Shown here: piece after piece, positions 51,727 through 62,169 of the stretch
Layout of the letters: every line of letters begins with the position of its first letter
How positions within the stretch are numbered: the first letter of the stretch is position 1
Source of the DNA: Thamnaconus septentrionalis
Lineage: Eukaryota; Chordata; Actinopteri; Tetraodontiformes; Monacanthidae
DNA: 64,000 nucleotides
Assembly (NCBI GenBank): GCA_009823395.1
Contig: CM020519.1
Coordinates: forward strand, 13,115,501-13,179,500
Direction: 5' to 3'
Notes under the pieces: model-generated
The model's input: only the letters and a program-made list of their open reading frames with translations
What the model was told of the DNA's origin: nothing
Databases searched by the model: none
Translations under genes and position numbers: made by a program

Positions 51727-51816
51727 GTAGGAATCGTGCATTTCTCCTTTTTGCCTGTTTTGCATGAATGAATGAATTTATATTTTTATATTTTACTGAC
51801 AAAGAAATGTTTTTAT

Positions 51817-51908
<92 letters not shown>

Positions 51909-52408
51909 AACTTGTGGATGAGTGAATAAACAAACAAACGTGTGCATCTCAAGGCCGTGCACTGTTGAGATTAAAGGGCTACCACCTGGAACTTCTTGGG
52001 GTGGAGCGTGAGGAGCAGCAGCAAGAGATACTGCAGGATCTCTTCCTCCTCAGAGTTCAAGAGGAGATCAGCGAACTCAACGACATCTGCTCAGGTGATT
52101 GGTTGTTTTTTTTTTGTTTGTTTTTTTTGCGTTTACTTCTCTGGCAATCCCTGAAACAGTTGCACACTGGTCCGTTTTATCCCTTTTATGTGTGAATTCC
52201 TTAGCGCTTGAATTTCTCTTAAGGAATGAAAAAACCGAAACAACGGCCAACCCATAACCTCCAAGTGTCGTGCTTATGAGAGGATGATTGTCTCTTTATG
52301 TTAACTTGTAAATGTACAAAAGAAGAAAAAAAAACAACAAAACTTCATATCTGTATCTGAAATGTGTTGTTTTCTCCCCGTTTTTTGCTCCTAGACTGTT
52401 TCCAGTAA
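51580..52408 (+). CDS. samd12: samd12-type SAM domain protein (whole visible gene)
   Basis: Three exons join in phase to a 91-residue frame if translation starts at ATG 51606. Almost the whole product is one SAM domain (about residues 5-70): VSQWSVAEVLDWLQ, IIKHDIAGRALLRL, LELLGVEREEQQQEIL, then a helical end EEISELNDICSDCFQ. The motif HDITGRALLRL is typical of SAMD12 and SAMD10; SAM domains mediate protein-protein polymerisation. It lies in tandem upstream of ext1, as SAMD12 does in human, which is the reason for the name. Human SAMD12 is longer at both ends, so further 5' exons may exist. Confidence 0.8.
51825..51905. repeat. (TA)n microsatellite in samd12 intron
   Basis: Two (TA)n runs with a TACATA break, ending 48 bases before the next exon. 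Confidence 0.9.
51954..52094 (+). CDS. samd12: samd12 exon, second half of SAM
   Basis: 141 bases, codes residues 42-87, RALLRLKGYHLELLGVEREE to ELNDICS. Acceptor CATCTCAAG, donor GTGATT, phase 1-1. Confidence 0.85.
52395..52408 (+). CDS. samd12: samd12 last coding exon (DCFQ, stop)
   Basis: Acceptor TTGCTCCTAG then ACTGTTTCCAGTAA, giving D-C-F-Q and TAA. The rest of the exon is 3' UTR to the poly(A) signal at 52860. Confidence 0.75.
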
Positions 52409-52859
52409 CGGACACTGTCAGAGCGAAGGAGCCTGGATCATTTTCAAGTCGTCCATGCATCCATTGGAGGGAGGGGATGGAGGGAGGGAGGGAGGAGTGT
52501 AAATCACAGCAGAGTGGAAAGAGTTGGAGGAATCAATGAAGGACGGAGATAGAAAGAAACCCATTTCCTACATGAAACCTGACCTGCACCAGTGGATGAC
52601 ATTTATTTTCTTTCTTTCTTTTTTTTTTTTTTTTTGACATTCTGTCTTCCTCTGTTACTGACGATGTTAGTCTCTGCCTTTCCCCCCCTACTGTTACAGG
52701 TTTGTCTTCTATCACTGTTTATTGGGTCCGTTAGTGTCTGTGCAGCTTTGGCCGGTGGTTGTTTCTGCTGGTCAAACACATTTTGGTCAAAACTAAATTA
52801 TTCCAAGAGGCGGATTCTTTGAAAACAAAGCAATGTGCACGTGCCAAGGCTGACCATAC

Positions 52860-52865
52860 AATAAA
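52860..52865 (+). terminator. samd12: samd12 poly(A) signal
   Basis: First AATAAA after the stop, 452 bases downstream. Confidence 0.55.
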
Positions 52866-54987
52866 TCAGACTGATTTACTGCTCGTAAGTTAACATCCCG
52901 ATGTTTGAGACATCACCTATTCATCTATGTTCTATGTCTAGAGTGCTGGAGCCTTCAGAAGCTGTCTTAGGATTGCAAGGGCAGTTTTTTTCTATCCAGT
53001 CTGATGTTTCCACACACTTGCAGTTGGATCTGATCACACTTAACCGTCTTGCACATTGCAAGTGTTACTATTAATTAGCTCACACAACACAACACAGCAA
53101 TTAAGGGTATTTTGGAAAATAAACTGAGCGGTCAGGCCAAGTACTGAACTATGAGTGCTGTTGAACGGCACATATCATTTCAATTCATTTTTGTTAAATG
53201 ACTAAGATTTTAACAACACAATGAGAAAAAAAAAATGGAACAAAAAAAAAAAAGTGAAAAGCTACATTTCCAGTGAAATACTTCTGTGTAACTTTAGGTA
53301 AGCAAAATCGAACAAAACTTAACAATTGTATTTATTTTTTTTTTTTAAACACGGACTCTCCTACTACTACTACTGTTTATTTTGTATTTTTGTTTCTATA
53401 TAGGTGAACAACCCAAAAAAAATGTTTAAGTAAACAGGGCTTTTTAAAAATGTAGCTGAGGTAAAATAGTTTGGGTTAGTCGCTCAACATAAAATGCCTT
53501 CATTTCTTCACGTATGTTACTTGCAAAATTTTGTTTAAGGCTTCACTGTGACATGTAAAGAAGGTCATCACGTTTCTTCCTCACTAGTGGTCATAGTGTC
53601 GAATGATGCGTCTTGAGTGAAGATGATCCCAAGGCATTGGCTCAGTTGTTCTGCCTCTGAGGCTCACAGTGCCATGCTAACCGTCATAAAATGCTATTGA
53701 TGTTACCCGAGTATGTAAAGCAATGCAACTTTATTGCCATTATACCAATGGTTGGCTCCCAGCTTCAAAACATAAACATACTCAAAAAAGTATTTTTTTT
53801 ATAGTGAATATGATAATAAAGTTATTCTCCACAGTCTATCATTTCCCTTCATTTAATATCTACTTGGTTGTGATGCTTTCACTGTTGTATATTTTTTGTT
53901 ATCCAATCATATTTCAGTTGGCTTGTGTTGTCGTGTTCTATGAAATCTGTGCACTGTAAGTAAACGGACCATCATCAGTTGCGACAGCCAATCAGATCTC
54001 AAACATGCGATACCGAGGCCAGCTAGCCAGTTTGTTTTGTTAGCATTTCTTTGGTGTCTTATAAGAAACGGTGACAATGGACAAGTTTGGACAATAGATT
54101 AAGCTTACAGTGCTGTTGGTGGACTTATTAAAACTTTGTGGAGGAATCTCTTAAAATTGTCTTTTATTTGTAAGTTTTGACAGTATCAGTGGCCTTAATT
54201 TCCTACTCTTAATTGTGATTTTAAATGCCTCGGAAACAAAGTGTTGTCAGACTAGGTCACCTATATGAAGGTGATGTAACGCTAAGGTGCCTGACATGGT
54301 TGGATGGAACTGGCAGTACAATTCCGTGTGGAGTTTTACAATGCAAAGGAGGACCTCCTTACTTTGAGCCACCGCAAGTTTCTAACAAAAGTCGATCTGT
54401 CCGCGGAACGGAGCTGGCGCCATTCGCAGACACGACAGAGTGCAAGTGTGCGAGTGTGTACGCCTGGGATGTTTGTGTGTCTACCTGAGTCCAATCACTG
54501 CCGTCTGGTGCCGGGCACCAGGCGTTTGTCAAGACAAACGAGTGGCACCGGAGGGAAAGTGGATAGGGTGGCAAACCTCTGGCTCCAGCCAGGAAGCGAT
54601 TAAAAAAAGAAAGGGAACAACAACGGCGGCACACTGTACTTTTCTTTTTTTTTTTACCTGGAAGAGAGAGAAAAAGGGTAGTTTGTCAACAAATGGCCCA
54701 TCCATTTCCCCCCTCACATCAATCGACCTGTGGCACTTGATTTATCTTCCCTCTATTGGAAGCAATGAGGTGAGAAAGAGAGCGATATAGCGAGGACATG
54801 CTCCTCTGCTCTATAGGTCTTTCCATCACAACAGCTAAAATGTCAAACTGGGCCAATGTCTGGTCTGGATCTGAACTGTATGAGTGAATGACTGAATGAA
54901 TTTCCGTACTCGGGGTCTTGAGCTGTGGTGCAGACCTCTTGTGGTTTTGTACTGCACTTTAAAGTATTTCCTTCTCCACTTATATTT
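52866..54987. other. Intergenic DNA downstream of samd12
   Basis: Contains the right copy of the direct repeat at its start and otherwise AT-rich sequence. Open frames at 54225-54790 overlap on both strands and have no recognisable domain. Confidence 0.5.
52981..53125 (+). repeat. Diverged direct repeat, right copy
   Basis: Partner of 51339-51495; includes CCACACACTTGCAGTT, CTTGCACATTGCAAG and CACACAACACAACACAGCAA. Confidence 0.6.
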
Positions 54988-55441
54988 CAAGGTGTAATAT
55001 TTAATTCCCTGTGTAAGAGTAGAAGATTTTGAGAAGAAACAGTGACATCAAGTGGTTACATTTTAGATTGCAGCGCTCATCCTCTCACCCTCCCGCTCCA
55101 GCGCTTGCCAGTAAACTACGGTGGTATGTGCACACAAATCTGGGCACCTAGTCCACCTTCTTCTTCGCTGGTTTATTTAAAGGTGCAAGCGTTGACCCAA
55201 AATACGAAACTTGCTGTCTTTAGAAATATGGTGATACAAGATGGCAGCTAACTGGGAGCAACAACCTTGCTCCATGTATATTCTTATATATGTATAAGAA
55301 AAAACATTATATGGGTAGGAAAACCAAATGACTTTTATTGTACTGAGAGTATGCATTGTTATTCCGTATTTATGGGCAGTACTTTAAGTTTTACCAATAT
55401 TAAAAACGTAAAAAGGCTAAATTTTACACATTGTACTGTTA
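54988..55441 (-). mobile_element. Inverted-repeat element, copy E
   Basis: Near full length (about 450 bases) and reversed relative to the copy at 32407. Blocks GACATCAAGTGGTTACATTT, CAAGATGGCAGCTAACTGGG and GGTAGGAAAACCAAATGACT are clear. The left end is eroded; the right end reads AAATTTTACACATTGTACTG. Confidence 0.7.
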
Positions 55442-57038
55442 AATAAATTATCAAGACAATAAATTGAATAAATTAGAAAAATTAACATGTTACACAGAGA
55501 AACATGTGTGCCTCTGAATCTTCACAGTGCAAAACAAGAGCGTTGGATGCGTTCGTTTGTGTTGTGTAGATTCAGGTGTCCCATGGAGGAACACGATCGT
55601 GTATTAGAATCAACATCGCCATCACAGTGCGACGCTCCCACTGTGTCCTCGCCACACTTAAACTGATTACCCTCTTCATGCATTCTTCTGAAAACACATG
55701 GGACCGCCGCTCGTTCGACCTCACCTAACTGTATTACTCCGCTTGCTCGCCGCGGCACAGCTCCCAGACAATAAATCAAAAGTCGTCTGCGAATGTGCCA
55801 AACGCACAGTGTTCACGAGGAGGGCTTTTAACATTAAAACTGACGGAATGAGAGAGCGCCGAGTGCGGCGCGGTCTGTTGTTGATAAACGAAACGGCGAA
55901 ACCTCGCGATCGGGGCCGTTTCTAGCTTCGTGGGGGCCCAAGGCAAGATGCTGTTCGGGGGCCTCCAGTTTGTCAAACTGTGATAAAGAGATTCCCATCC
56001 CTTTAGATGGTCTACTATGATGGCACAATCTATTACTGTTTAAAATTTTGAGCCACTCAGGCAAGTTAAACTGATTTAAAACAACAACAACACTATAATA
56101 CAAGGAAAAGAATCCTCTATATGTCAATAAATAGAACAATTAATTACCTTAGTCTCACACTTATCAGCATAACATCGAATAATGACACACATTATTTACC
56201 TGGACAGAAGGAGGTTCTGAGGAACGTGATGGTCCTGGAGTTTTCCTAGTCAGGATGTTCGGGAGATACCCCTGGCTCAATGTCTGGAGCTCCAAAAATA
56301 TTTTAGAATTTCTCCTGCCAAGACAAAGCTCATTGGATCATCAAGCAAAATAGATCATGAGTGCATATTCCAATTTTTATTACAGTGATGTTGCAGTAAA
56401 ACAGAAAAATTAAAATGAATTTGTTTTGAGATTAAACATTGTGATTGTAGTGTCCCTTTAAAGCTTTTACCCAATTCCAAAATTGTCACTTTTAAGAGTG
56501 TTTTGCATTAGTTATACACTGTTCAAGTAATAAAACTAAGATAAATGATCCACTGCCACAATAGTCTAAAATAGTCAACACCATGTGTAATAAAATATTT
56601 CTTTGAATTATAAAACATTAGCACACTTCTAATTAGGGGCCTATAAAATACACACTAAGCTTAGTATGTTAATCCTAAGTGAGGCTAAAATAACATTAAG
56701 TGTCAATATGTGAGAGACAACTTCCACTGAACAATAACAGGGCACTGACTACAACAGCATGCCCTCCCTCCCTGTTAGAATCTGAATAAAAGGGTCTGGA
56801 GTCAATCCGTCATTCCCATGGCAAGACAAGTTAACTTGGCAGGACATGGCCAACTTTGACAAAACAAACAAAAAAGCCGAGTTAATGACGAAAACATATT
56901 AGCCAACCAGCTAACATTTATCCGACGCTAGCTAGCTGGCTAGCAGGACAGATAAACAAACTTGGAAAGAAAAAAAAACAAAAAACCCGGCGTCTCACCT
57001 CCACCTCTCCAGCCCACACCACCAACGAATAACTCACC

Positions 57039-57122
57039 TTAATCCTTTGCCCGTTTTTCTTCGTCAGTTTTCTTTTCCTTCCGTTTTTCCGCACCGCTGG
57101 GATAACCTCTTTTTGATGCCAT
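57039..57122 (-). pseudogene. Transposase N-terminal remnant
   Basis: Reads MASKRGYPSGAEKRKEKKTD then EEKRAKD and stop. K-R-x-Y-P-S-G-A-E-K-R-K is the start of fish hAT transposases with TTF/ZMYM-type zinc fingers. Only 27 residues remain, and a TAA sits next to a donor-like GTGAGT. Confidence 0.55.
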
Positions 57123-57376
57123 TACGGTGTTTTTGTTTTTTTTTAATCCTCTTGCTAACTGGAATGAATGGTAGCTGTCAATCATACCTGTCGGTGTCGC
57201 CGGCCCGCTATGTTGTTTGACAGTGCGGTCAAACGACCTAATAATGAAAAACAAAAAAAAAACACCATCCACAGCCTATTATTGCGTTTATATTTGAGCA
57301 TATAAGGGTGAGATAGCTACAGATAAAAACGGACATTTTAATTCTCGTCAGAAGAGGCTGAACATGCAGCTTTGGG

Positions 57377-57407
57377 GCCACCAGGGGGCTTGGGGCCCCC
57401 TGGTGGC
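57377..57407. promoter_or_regulatory. Two back-to-back CTCF-like motifs in a palindrome
   Basis: GCCACCAGGGGGC (57377-57389) and its exact complement (57395-57407) with a five-base loop. Each arm matches the CTCF core CCASYAGRKGGC without mismatch, in opposite orientation. Confidence 0.4.
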
Positions 57408-57460
57408 TTGGGGGCATTTGGGGGCATTCGCCTAGTTCGCCTATGGCAAGAAACGGCTCA

Positions 57461-58565
57461 CGATGGCCGCATCATTTTGAAACAAACTTAGGGCTTCGCC
57501 AGCCTGTAATGCTTTTTATACCAATGAATGAGAATTCATTTATCACAATGACTATTCACGCGAACTAGTCGCTCATGCTCATCTAGAATGATTAAATGGT
57601 CGAATGGAATTCATTCATTCCAGACACACGTCAATAGAAGGAATCAAGTGTCTAATCTATCTTTGTGCTATTTCCATCTTTATCTTTGGTTCTTTTGCAT
57701 TTCCTTTTCACCCCGACAGCTCAAAGCCAATGGCCGCCACCAAAGTTGGGCACTGTCACTGAAGAATGTCACTTCAAATATTTTTTTGATTAGTTTTTTT
57801 TTTTTTCCTCAGGGAACACAGAGAGCATGTTACAATAGGTGGTTGCGAGCGAATGAAATCTCTTGAGTCTTTTACATGTCATCTTGTTCTAGTGGTCAAA
57901 TAAAATTCCAAGAACCTTGGTAGAACTTTAATTGGAGTATTAATTGAACTGAAGCAATGATGAGTTGCCACTAGGCCTCATTGGATTAGGGAGCCAGTCC
58001 TTTGTAACCGTTTAAAATCTGAAAAAGTACCAGCTAGTGGTCAAACTGTGGTTTGCTTATTTTACCACAATGTATTATTTTTATCCTCAAATTGCCAAAG
58101 CCCTATCCATAGACTGGATTTTCTCAATAGTTATTTTGTATCCAATGACATTTTGTGACATTGTGGGCTTCCTCTGTCATTTACAAAGTTTAGGTGAAAG
58201 GCAATTTGAAATAGAAAGAAGTAAGGAGGCTTGACGGGGTCAAAAGGGAGATGAAAGGTCAGAGGAGGAGGCATCTCTTCGTTTGAGGCCTTGGAAGCCC
58301 ATCCTTTTGTCAACCCAATGTGTCTTAGCGCATGCTAACACGATATACATTTAGGTGTTTGACTCTGTGTCTTTGTGAGGACTAATGGTGGGAAGCCCTA
58401 CTTCCATACATTGCTAGATGTCAGCATTCACTCTAAAATTCATTGATAAAGTTGAGAGAAGTAACCCACAAATGTTCTCAGCCTGTTGGTTAAAAACGTT
58501 TCCCATTATCTCTGAAGACCCATTTAAGACACCACATTAGATGACTGCTTTTGAACGGTGAGATC
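57461..58565. other. Intergenic DNA
   Basis: No gene, RNA or named repeat seen. ATTC-type repeats at 57609-57625 are short. Confidence 0.5.
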
Positions 58566-58571
58566 TTTATT
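58566..58571 (-). terminator. hatching-enzyme poly(A) signal
   Basis: TTTATT on the plus strand reads AATAAA, 175 bases after the stop codon of the minus-strand gene. Confidence 0.7.
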
Positions 58572-58745
58572 ATTTCATTGCAGGGGAAAAAAAAATTGCA
58601 CCTACCCACACTTGCTACATGCTTAACTAAGAAGACAGAGTTACACTGAACGACACAATCATTAACTTTGATAGTAGATCGACTTTAAAAAATAATGGCG
58701 ATTAGCGGTAGCGATAGTACAGGAAAGTCAGCATCGATAAAACCC

Positions 58746-59546
58746 TTAATTGCAGCCATAGAGGCTGTTGATCCTTGTAACATCCCAGTGGGACATGGCC
58801 CATCTCTGGCCAATATAAGCATTGCTGCTTTTGATGGGAGTGATGGTGTCTTTGCCATTGATGGAGAAAGCCGTTCTCCCATAGTGCATGATGGAGGAGT
58901 AGTCGTACGGAGTGTTGAGGTTGTTGGTGTCTTGCTTTGCGAAGTTGAACTCCCTCCCGCTTTGGATGTTTCCCCAGTTGATCTTGACGTAGTCGTCGCG
59001 GTCGCTCCGGGTCTGCTCGTGCTGGAAGCCCAGAGCGTGGAGGAGCTCGTGCTGGATGATCCCGGAATAGAGGCAGCCCCGCCTTTTTAGAGAGAGCACC
59101 TGTCCGCCTCCAGTTTTGCCCAGGTAGGAGAAACATCCGTCTCTGTTCTCTACATTAATGTAGTCAGACTGGCGGCTACGGCGAACGAAACGAATGCATG
59201 TTTTTCTTTGCTCAAACTCCTTCATAGCGTCTTCGATAAACTCCCTCTCGTCGGCATCGAAATCGCTGCTAATGCTGTAAGGGACGGTCACCAAGCCATC
59301 GGAACCTTTAGTCCACCAGCAGGTCTCGTAAAAACACCTAATGGCATTTCTGGTTTTCGGAGTGACCACATCTCCCTCCATCAGGCTCTCGTTGCTGTGG
59401 CTGTTCGTGGTGAGAATCACGGTGGTCATGTCCACAGCGTCGTTCCCTTCCTCTTCGATGTCCTCTTCGCCTGCATCCTTAACGGTGGGATGTGCCTGGG
59501 AGAGACCCAGGAGGAGCAACAGCAGCAAGCTGAAAGAGGGAGTCAT
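58746..59546 (-). CDS. hce: High choriolytic enzyme (hatching enzyme), astacin metalloprotease
   Basis: A single uninterrupted 266-residue frame. Signal peptide 1-18 (LLLLLLLGLSQA), acidic propeptide to about 66, and a mature enzyme from N67 of 200 residues. The zinc site is HELLHALGFQHE: H166, E167 (base), H170, H176. The Met-turn is SIMHYGR (M220, Y222). Six cysteines in the mature part (71, 76, 117, 138, 158, 265) mark the fish C6AST subfamily, to which the hatching enzymes belong. HCE is secreted by hatching gland cells and swells the egg envelope by cutting zona pellucida proteins. Absence of introns is typical of euteleost HCE; related C6ASTs (LCE, nephrosin, patristacin) normally have introns. 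No frame damage, so it is probably functional. It lies opposite to samd12 and ext1. Confidence 0.93.
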   Translation of the reverse strand: MTPSFSLLLLLLLGLSQAHPTVKDAGEEDIEEEGNDAVDMTTVILTTNSHSNESLMEGDVVTPKTRNAIRCFYETCWWTKGSDGLVTVPYSISSDFDADEREFIEDAMKEFEQRKTCIRFVRRSRQSDYINVENRDGCFSYLGKTGGGQVLSLKRRGCLYSGIIQHELLHALGFQHEQTRSDRDDYVKINWGNIQSGREFNFAKQDTNNLNTPYDYSSIMHYGRTAFSINGKDTITPIKSSNAYIGQRWAMSHWDVTRINSLYGCN

Positions 59547-59641
59547 CTTCGGAGTAGTCGTGCTGCTCGAGTGGTTTCAGTGGACAACTGGTGTGGAGGG
59601 GCTCCTTGCAGCTCGATGCTGGACTCACTTCATTCCAGGCT

Positions 59642-59648
59642 TTTTATA
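59642..59648 (-). promoter_or_regulatory. TATA box of the hatching-enzyme gene
   Basis: The minus strand reads GGTATAAAAAGCC, about 100 bases before the ATG, which leaves a 5' UTR of roughly 60-70 bases. Confidence 0.75.
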
Positions 59649-59705
59649 CCGTCCCACACAGGAGGATTATGGGTTGTGGTCCCCACTGTTAGGCCTAAAC
59701 ACACC

Positions 59706-59737
59706 TATTAAGGGAGGTCCTCTGACCTCCCTTAATA
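59706..59737. repeat. 14-base palindrome upstream of the TATA box
   Basis: TATTAAGGGAGGTC (59706-59719), loop CTCT, then the exact complement GACCTCCCTTAATA (59724-59737). It lies about 58 bases upstream of the TATA box and includes inverted AGGTC half-sites. Confidence 0.7.
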
Positions 59738-61776
59738 AATACATATACCCAACATGTACCCAACCCGCTACGCTAACATTGAATGTAAATAGGTGGATGA
59801 ACACAGTTAATCCAGGCGTGTTAAACATTTTCATGAGACACACTTGAACAGCTTTGCTGGAATTTGAAAATATATATAATAAGGTATGGTCAACATGTTT
59901 CGCAGTAACAAGTCTCAAACTGCCATAAAATTAATTTATCAGAAAAACAATTACAAAGAATCTGCATTTTGTTAATAAAATGATCATTATATACTAATAA
60001 TTAGGAACTACAGTGTAGAGTGTCTCTATGGGCCACCTATGACAACCACCAGTTGCAGCAGTCAAAGAACTGTTGTTGATAATTTGTGTTTAATTGCATT
60101 ACATTCCCCTCACCTTAACCTTAGTGATGGTCAGTAGCCACAATACATATTTTAAAACGTGGATATTTATGTATCAATAAGAAAACACATTTAATTTTCA
60201 TGACTAAGAAACAATTTTTGTGGAGCTTCAGAATTGAAAGGAAGTTAGCCAGAAACTTTGAGTGCATGCCTGCATTCAGTTTATTAATTTTCTCCTGTCT
60301 TTTTCAAACAATACACCTATTGATACAGTGGTGACTTTTTTTTAAACATAATTACACATGTTCAGCTTAAATCTAACCGTGGAAGAAAACATGATTAGAT
60401 GTATTTAAAAAATATGTAGTTGTTTCTTTTCTTTGCCTAATGCATCGACCACATTAAGCAGACAAAGACCTTAGAGCAACGAGAGTTGAGCTGACAGGCT
60501 GAACTCTCAATTTACTGGTTGACCCTCCTCTGTCTTTGAGAGGAACCAGAGTTGACCGAGGTGACACGCAAGACACCCCCTGCAAAGGACCATCTCCCCA
60601 GAGGACCTGGTCCAGGCGTCTCCATCACTCTACTCGATATGCATGACATCACAAACCTTAATAATCAGCATCTGTCCATCTATCCCGCTGAACATGCTAC
60701 TTGCACTCCTGACATTGTACAGTGGTATCTAGATATTCAGATACACTTTTTTTTTTTTTTTAATCCCATGACGATGAGAAACTTGATTATCTACTAAACT
60801 CGCTGCGTCTAAAAATCATCTTCTCTGCATGTGGATGTTATTGACTGAATGTGTCAACTGCCAACATGTCATTTTCTCTTTCTGTGTGTTTCCCCTGGTA
60901 ACTTGACTCCACTGACAAGAAGCGTGCACTCACCACTATATCTACTTGGATCAACCAGATGGGTTAAGTTTGACAGCAGTCACCTGTCTTTCTTAAATAA
61001 TTTTGCAATGGAAAAATAGGCCAATATTGTTTTAATACGTGATCTCCTTAAAGATAACACTGTTAGCCTTTAGAAGGTGTTTTTTCTGGGTGATTTTATG
61101 ATTGATGTATTATCCTTCCACTTGTTGTTTAACAGTTCAATTCACTAATCACTCATGTTTAACCTTTTCATGCATGAAAACGCTGTGACTCGAAGGCTTG
61201 CTCAAAAATATTGATTTGCCTGATTTTTCTGTTTTTGATTTAAAAAATGTAGAAAAAAAAATGTATGGATTATTTTTTTTTTTTTACCTCTTGTGGTTAA
61301 ATCTTCACATTAAAAGTTCTTTTTCTGTGTCAACTGTTTGTTTCACTGTACCGTTTTTTGTGTTTTCTTGAAGAAAAAAAAGGAGTCAACATTACTGATT
61401 TCTAATCACCGAGTACTCTGTCTCAAACGTACAATTGATTTCCAACTAGTCAGTACGTATCTCTCTCTGTATTTTGCCACAACATGTAGTGGCGCGGCAT
61501 TCACCACACGGTGGCGCTGCTTGCTCTACGATTTGCACAAGTCTTGACGGACCCTGGCGTCCACAACCCACTCCAAGCAAAAAGATAATGAAATTGAAAT
61601 CGGTTTAAATCATGAGCGAAGCGACTATCTCCTGTCTGGTTAAAAAACAGAACGCGAGCTCAGCAAAGACAATTGATCGACGTTCACCAGAAGGGCTCGG
61701 CATTTAAATCACTGAGAGGACTCCATTATAATTACATCGACTTATATAGTTAAATATAGTTATATAGCCTGTTTAA

Positions 61777-61839
<63 letters not shown>

Positions 61840-62169
61840 CAACACAAACAAACAAAACAAACAACTATACAGGCCCCCATCATGTTAGTTGAATACAGTA
61901 GACTTTACCTATCTACCACTCCTCATTAACCACGAGCAAAATCATAACATAGAGGAAAAATAAATCAAAAGCCAAAGTTCGCAACAAATTTGGAAAGCCA
62001 AAATAAAAGAAAAACAATAATAAAAAAAATAAAAATAAATAAAAGCACCTGCTTGTGGAGGAAGAGTTGGGAGGGAGTTGCCTGATAATAGCCGGTGCTC
62101 AGTTCAGGACCATATGGCTCCATCGGACCTCCCTCATCAAAGCAATGCATCACAGATTAGACGCGCTGC
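59738..62169. other. Intergenic DNA between hatching enzyme and ext1
   Basis: No gene found. It holds a CTCF-like match at 61503-61520 (ACCACACGGTGGCGCTGC, one or two mismatches) and (CA)n at 61781-61839. The rest is AT-rich. Confidence 0.5.
61781..61839. repeat. (CA)n microsatellite
   Basis: About twenty-nine CA units. Confidence 0.95.

Larger units (their letters stand above)
55913..57460 (-). mobile_element. Internally deleted hAT-like transposon
   Basis: The outer ends GGGCCGTTTCTAGC and, on the minus strand, GAGCCGTTTCTTGCC are inverted repeats; both are followed by G-rich GGGGGCC-type sequence. About 1.55 kb. Reading from the 57460 end, a transposase-like start lies at 57122 and then the frame is lost. 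Interior (55990-56980) is AT-rich non-coding. Confidence 0.6.

Noticed and set aside
54225..54790. Overlapping 87-116 residue frames
   Set aside because: Occur on both strands in the same place without splice context or recognisable motifs.
58695..59136. Frames of 131 and 144 residues over the hatching-enzyme 3' half
   Set aside because: Shadows of the real frame in antisense and shifted phase.
59208..59847. Two 167-168 residue plus-strand frames
   Set aside because: They run partly antisense to the hatching-enzyme coding sequence and promoter, which has clear protein similarity on the minus strand.
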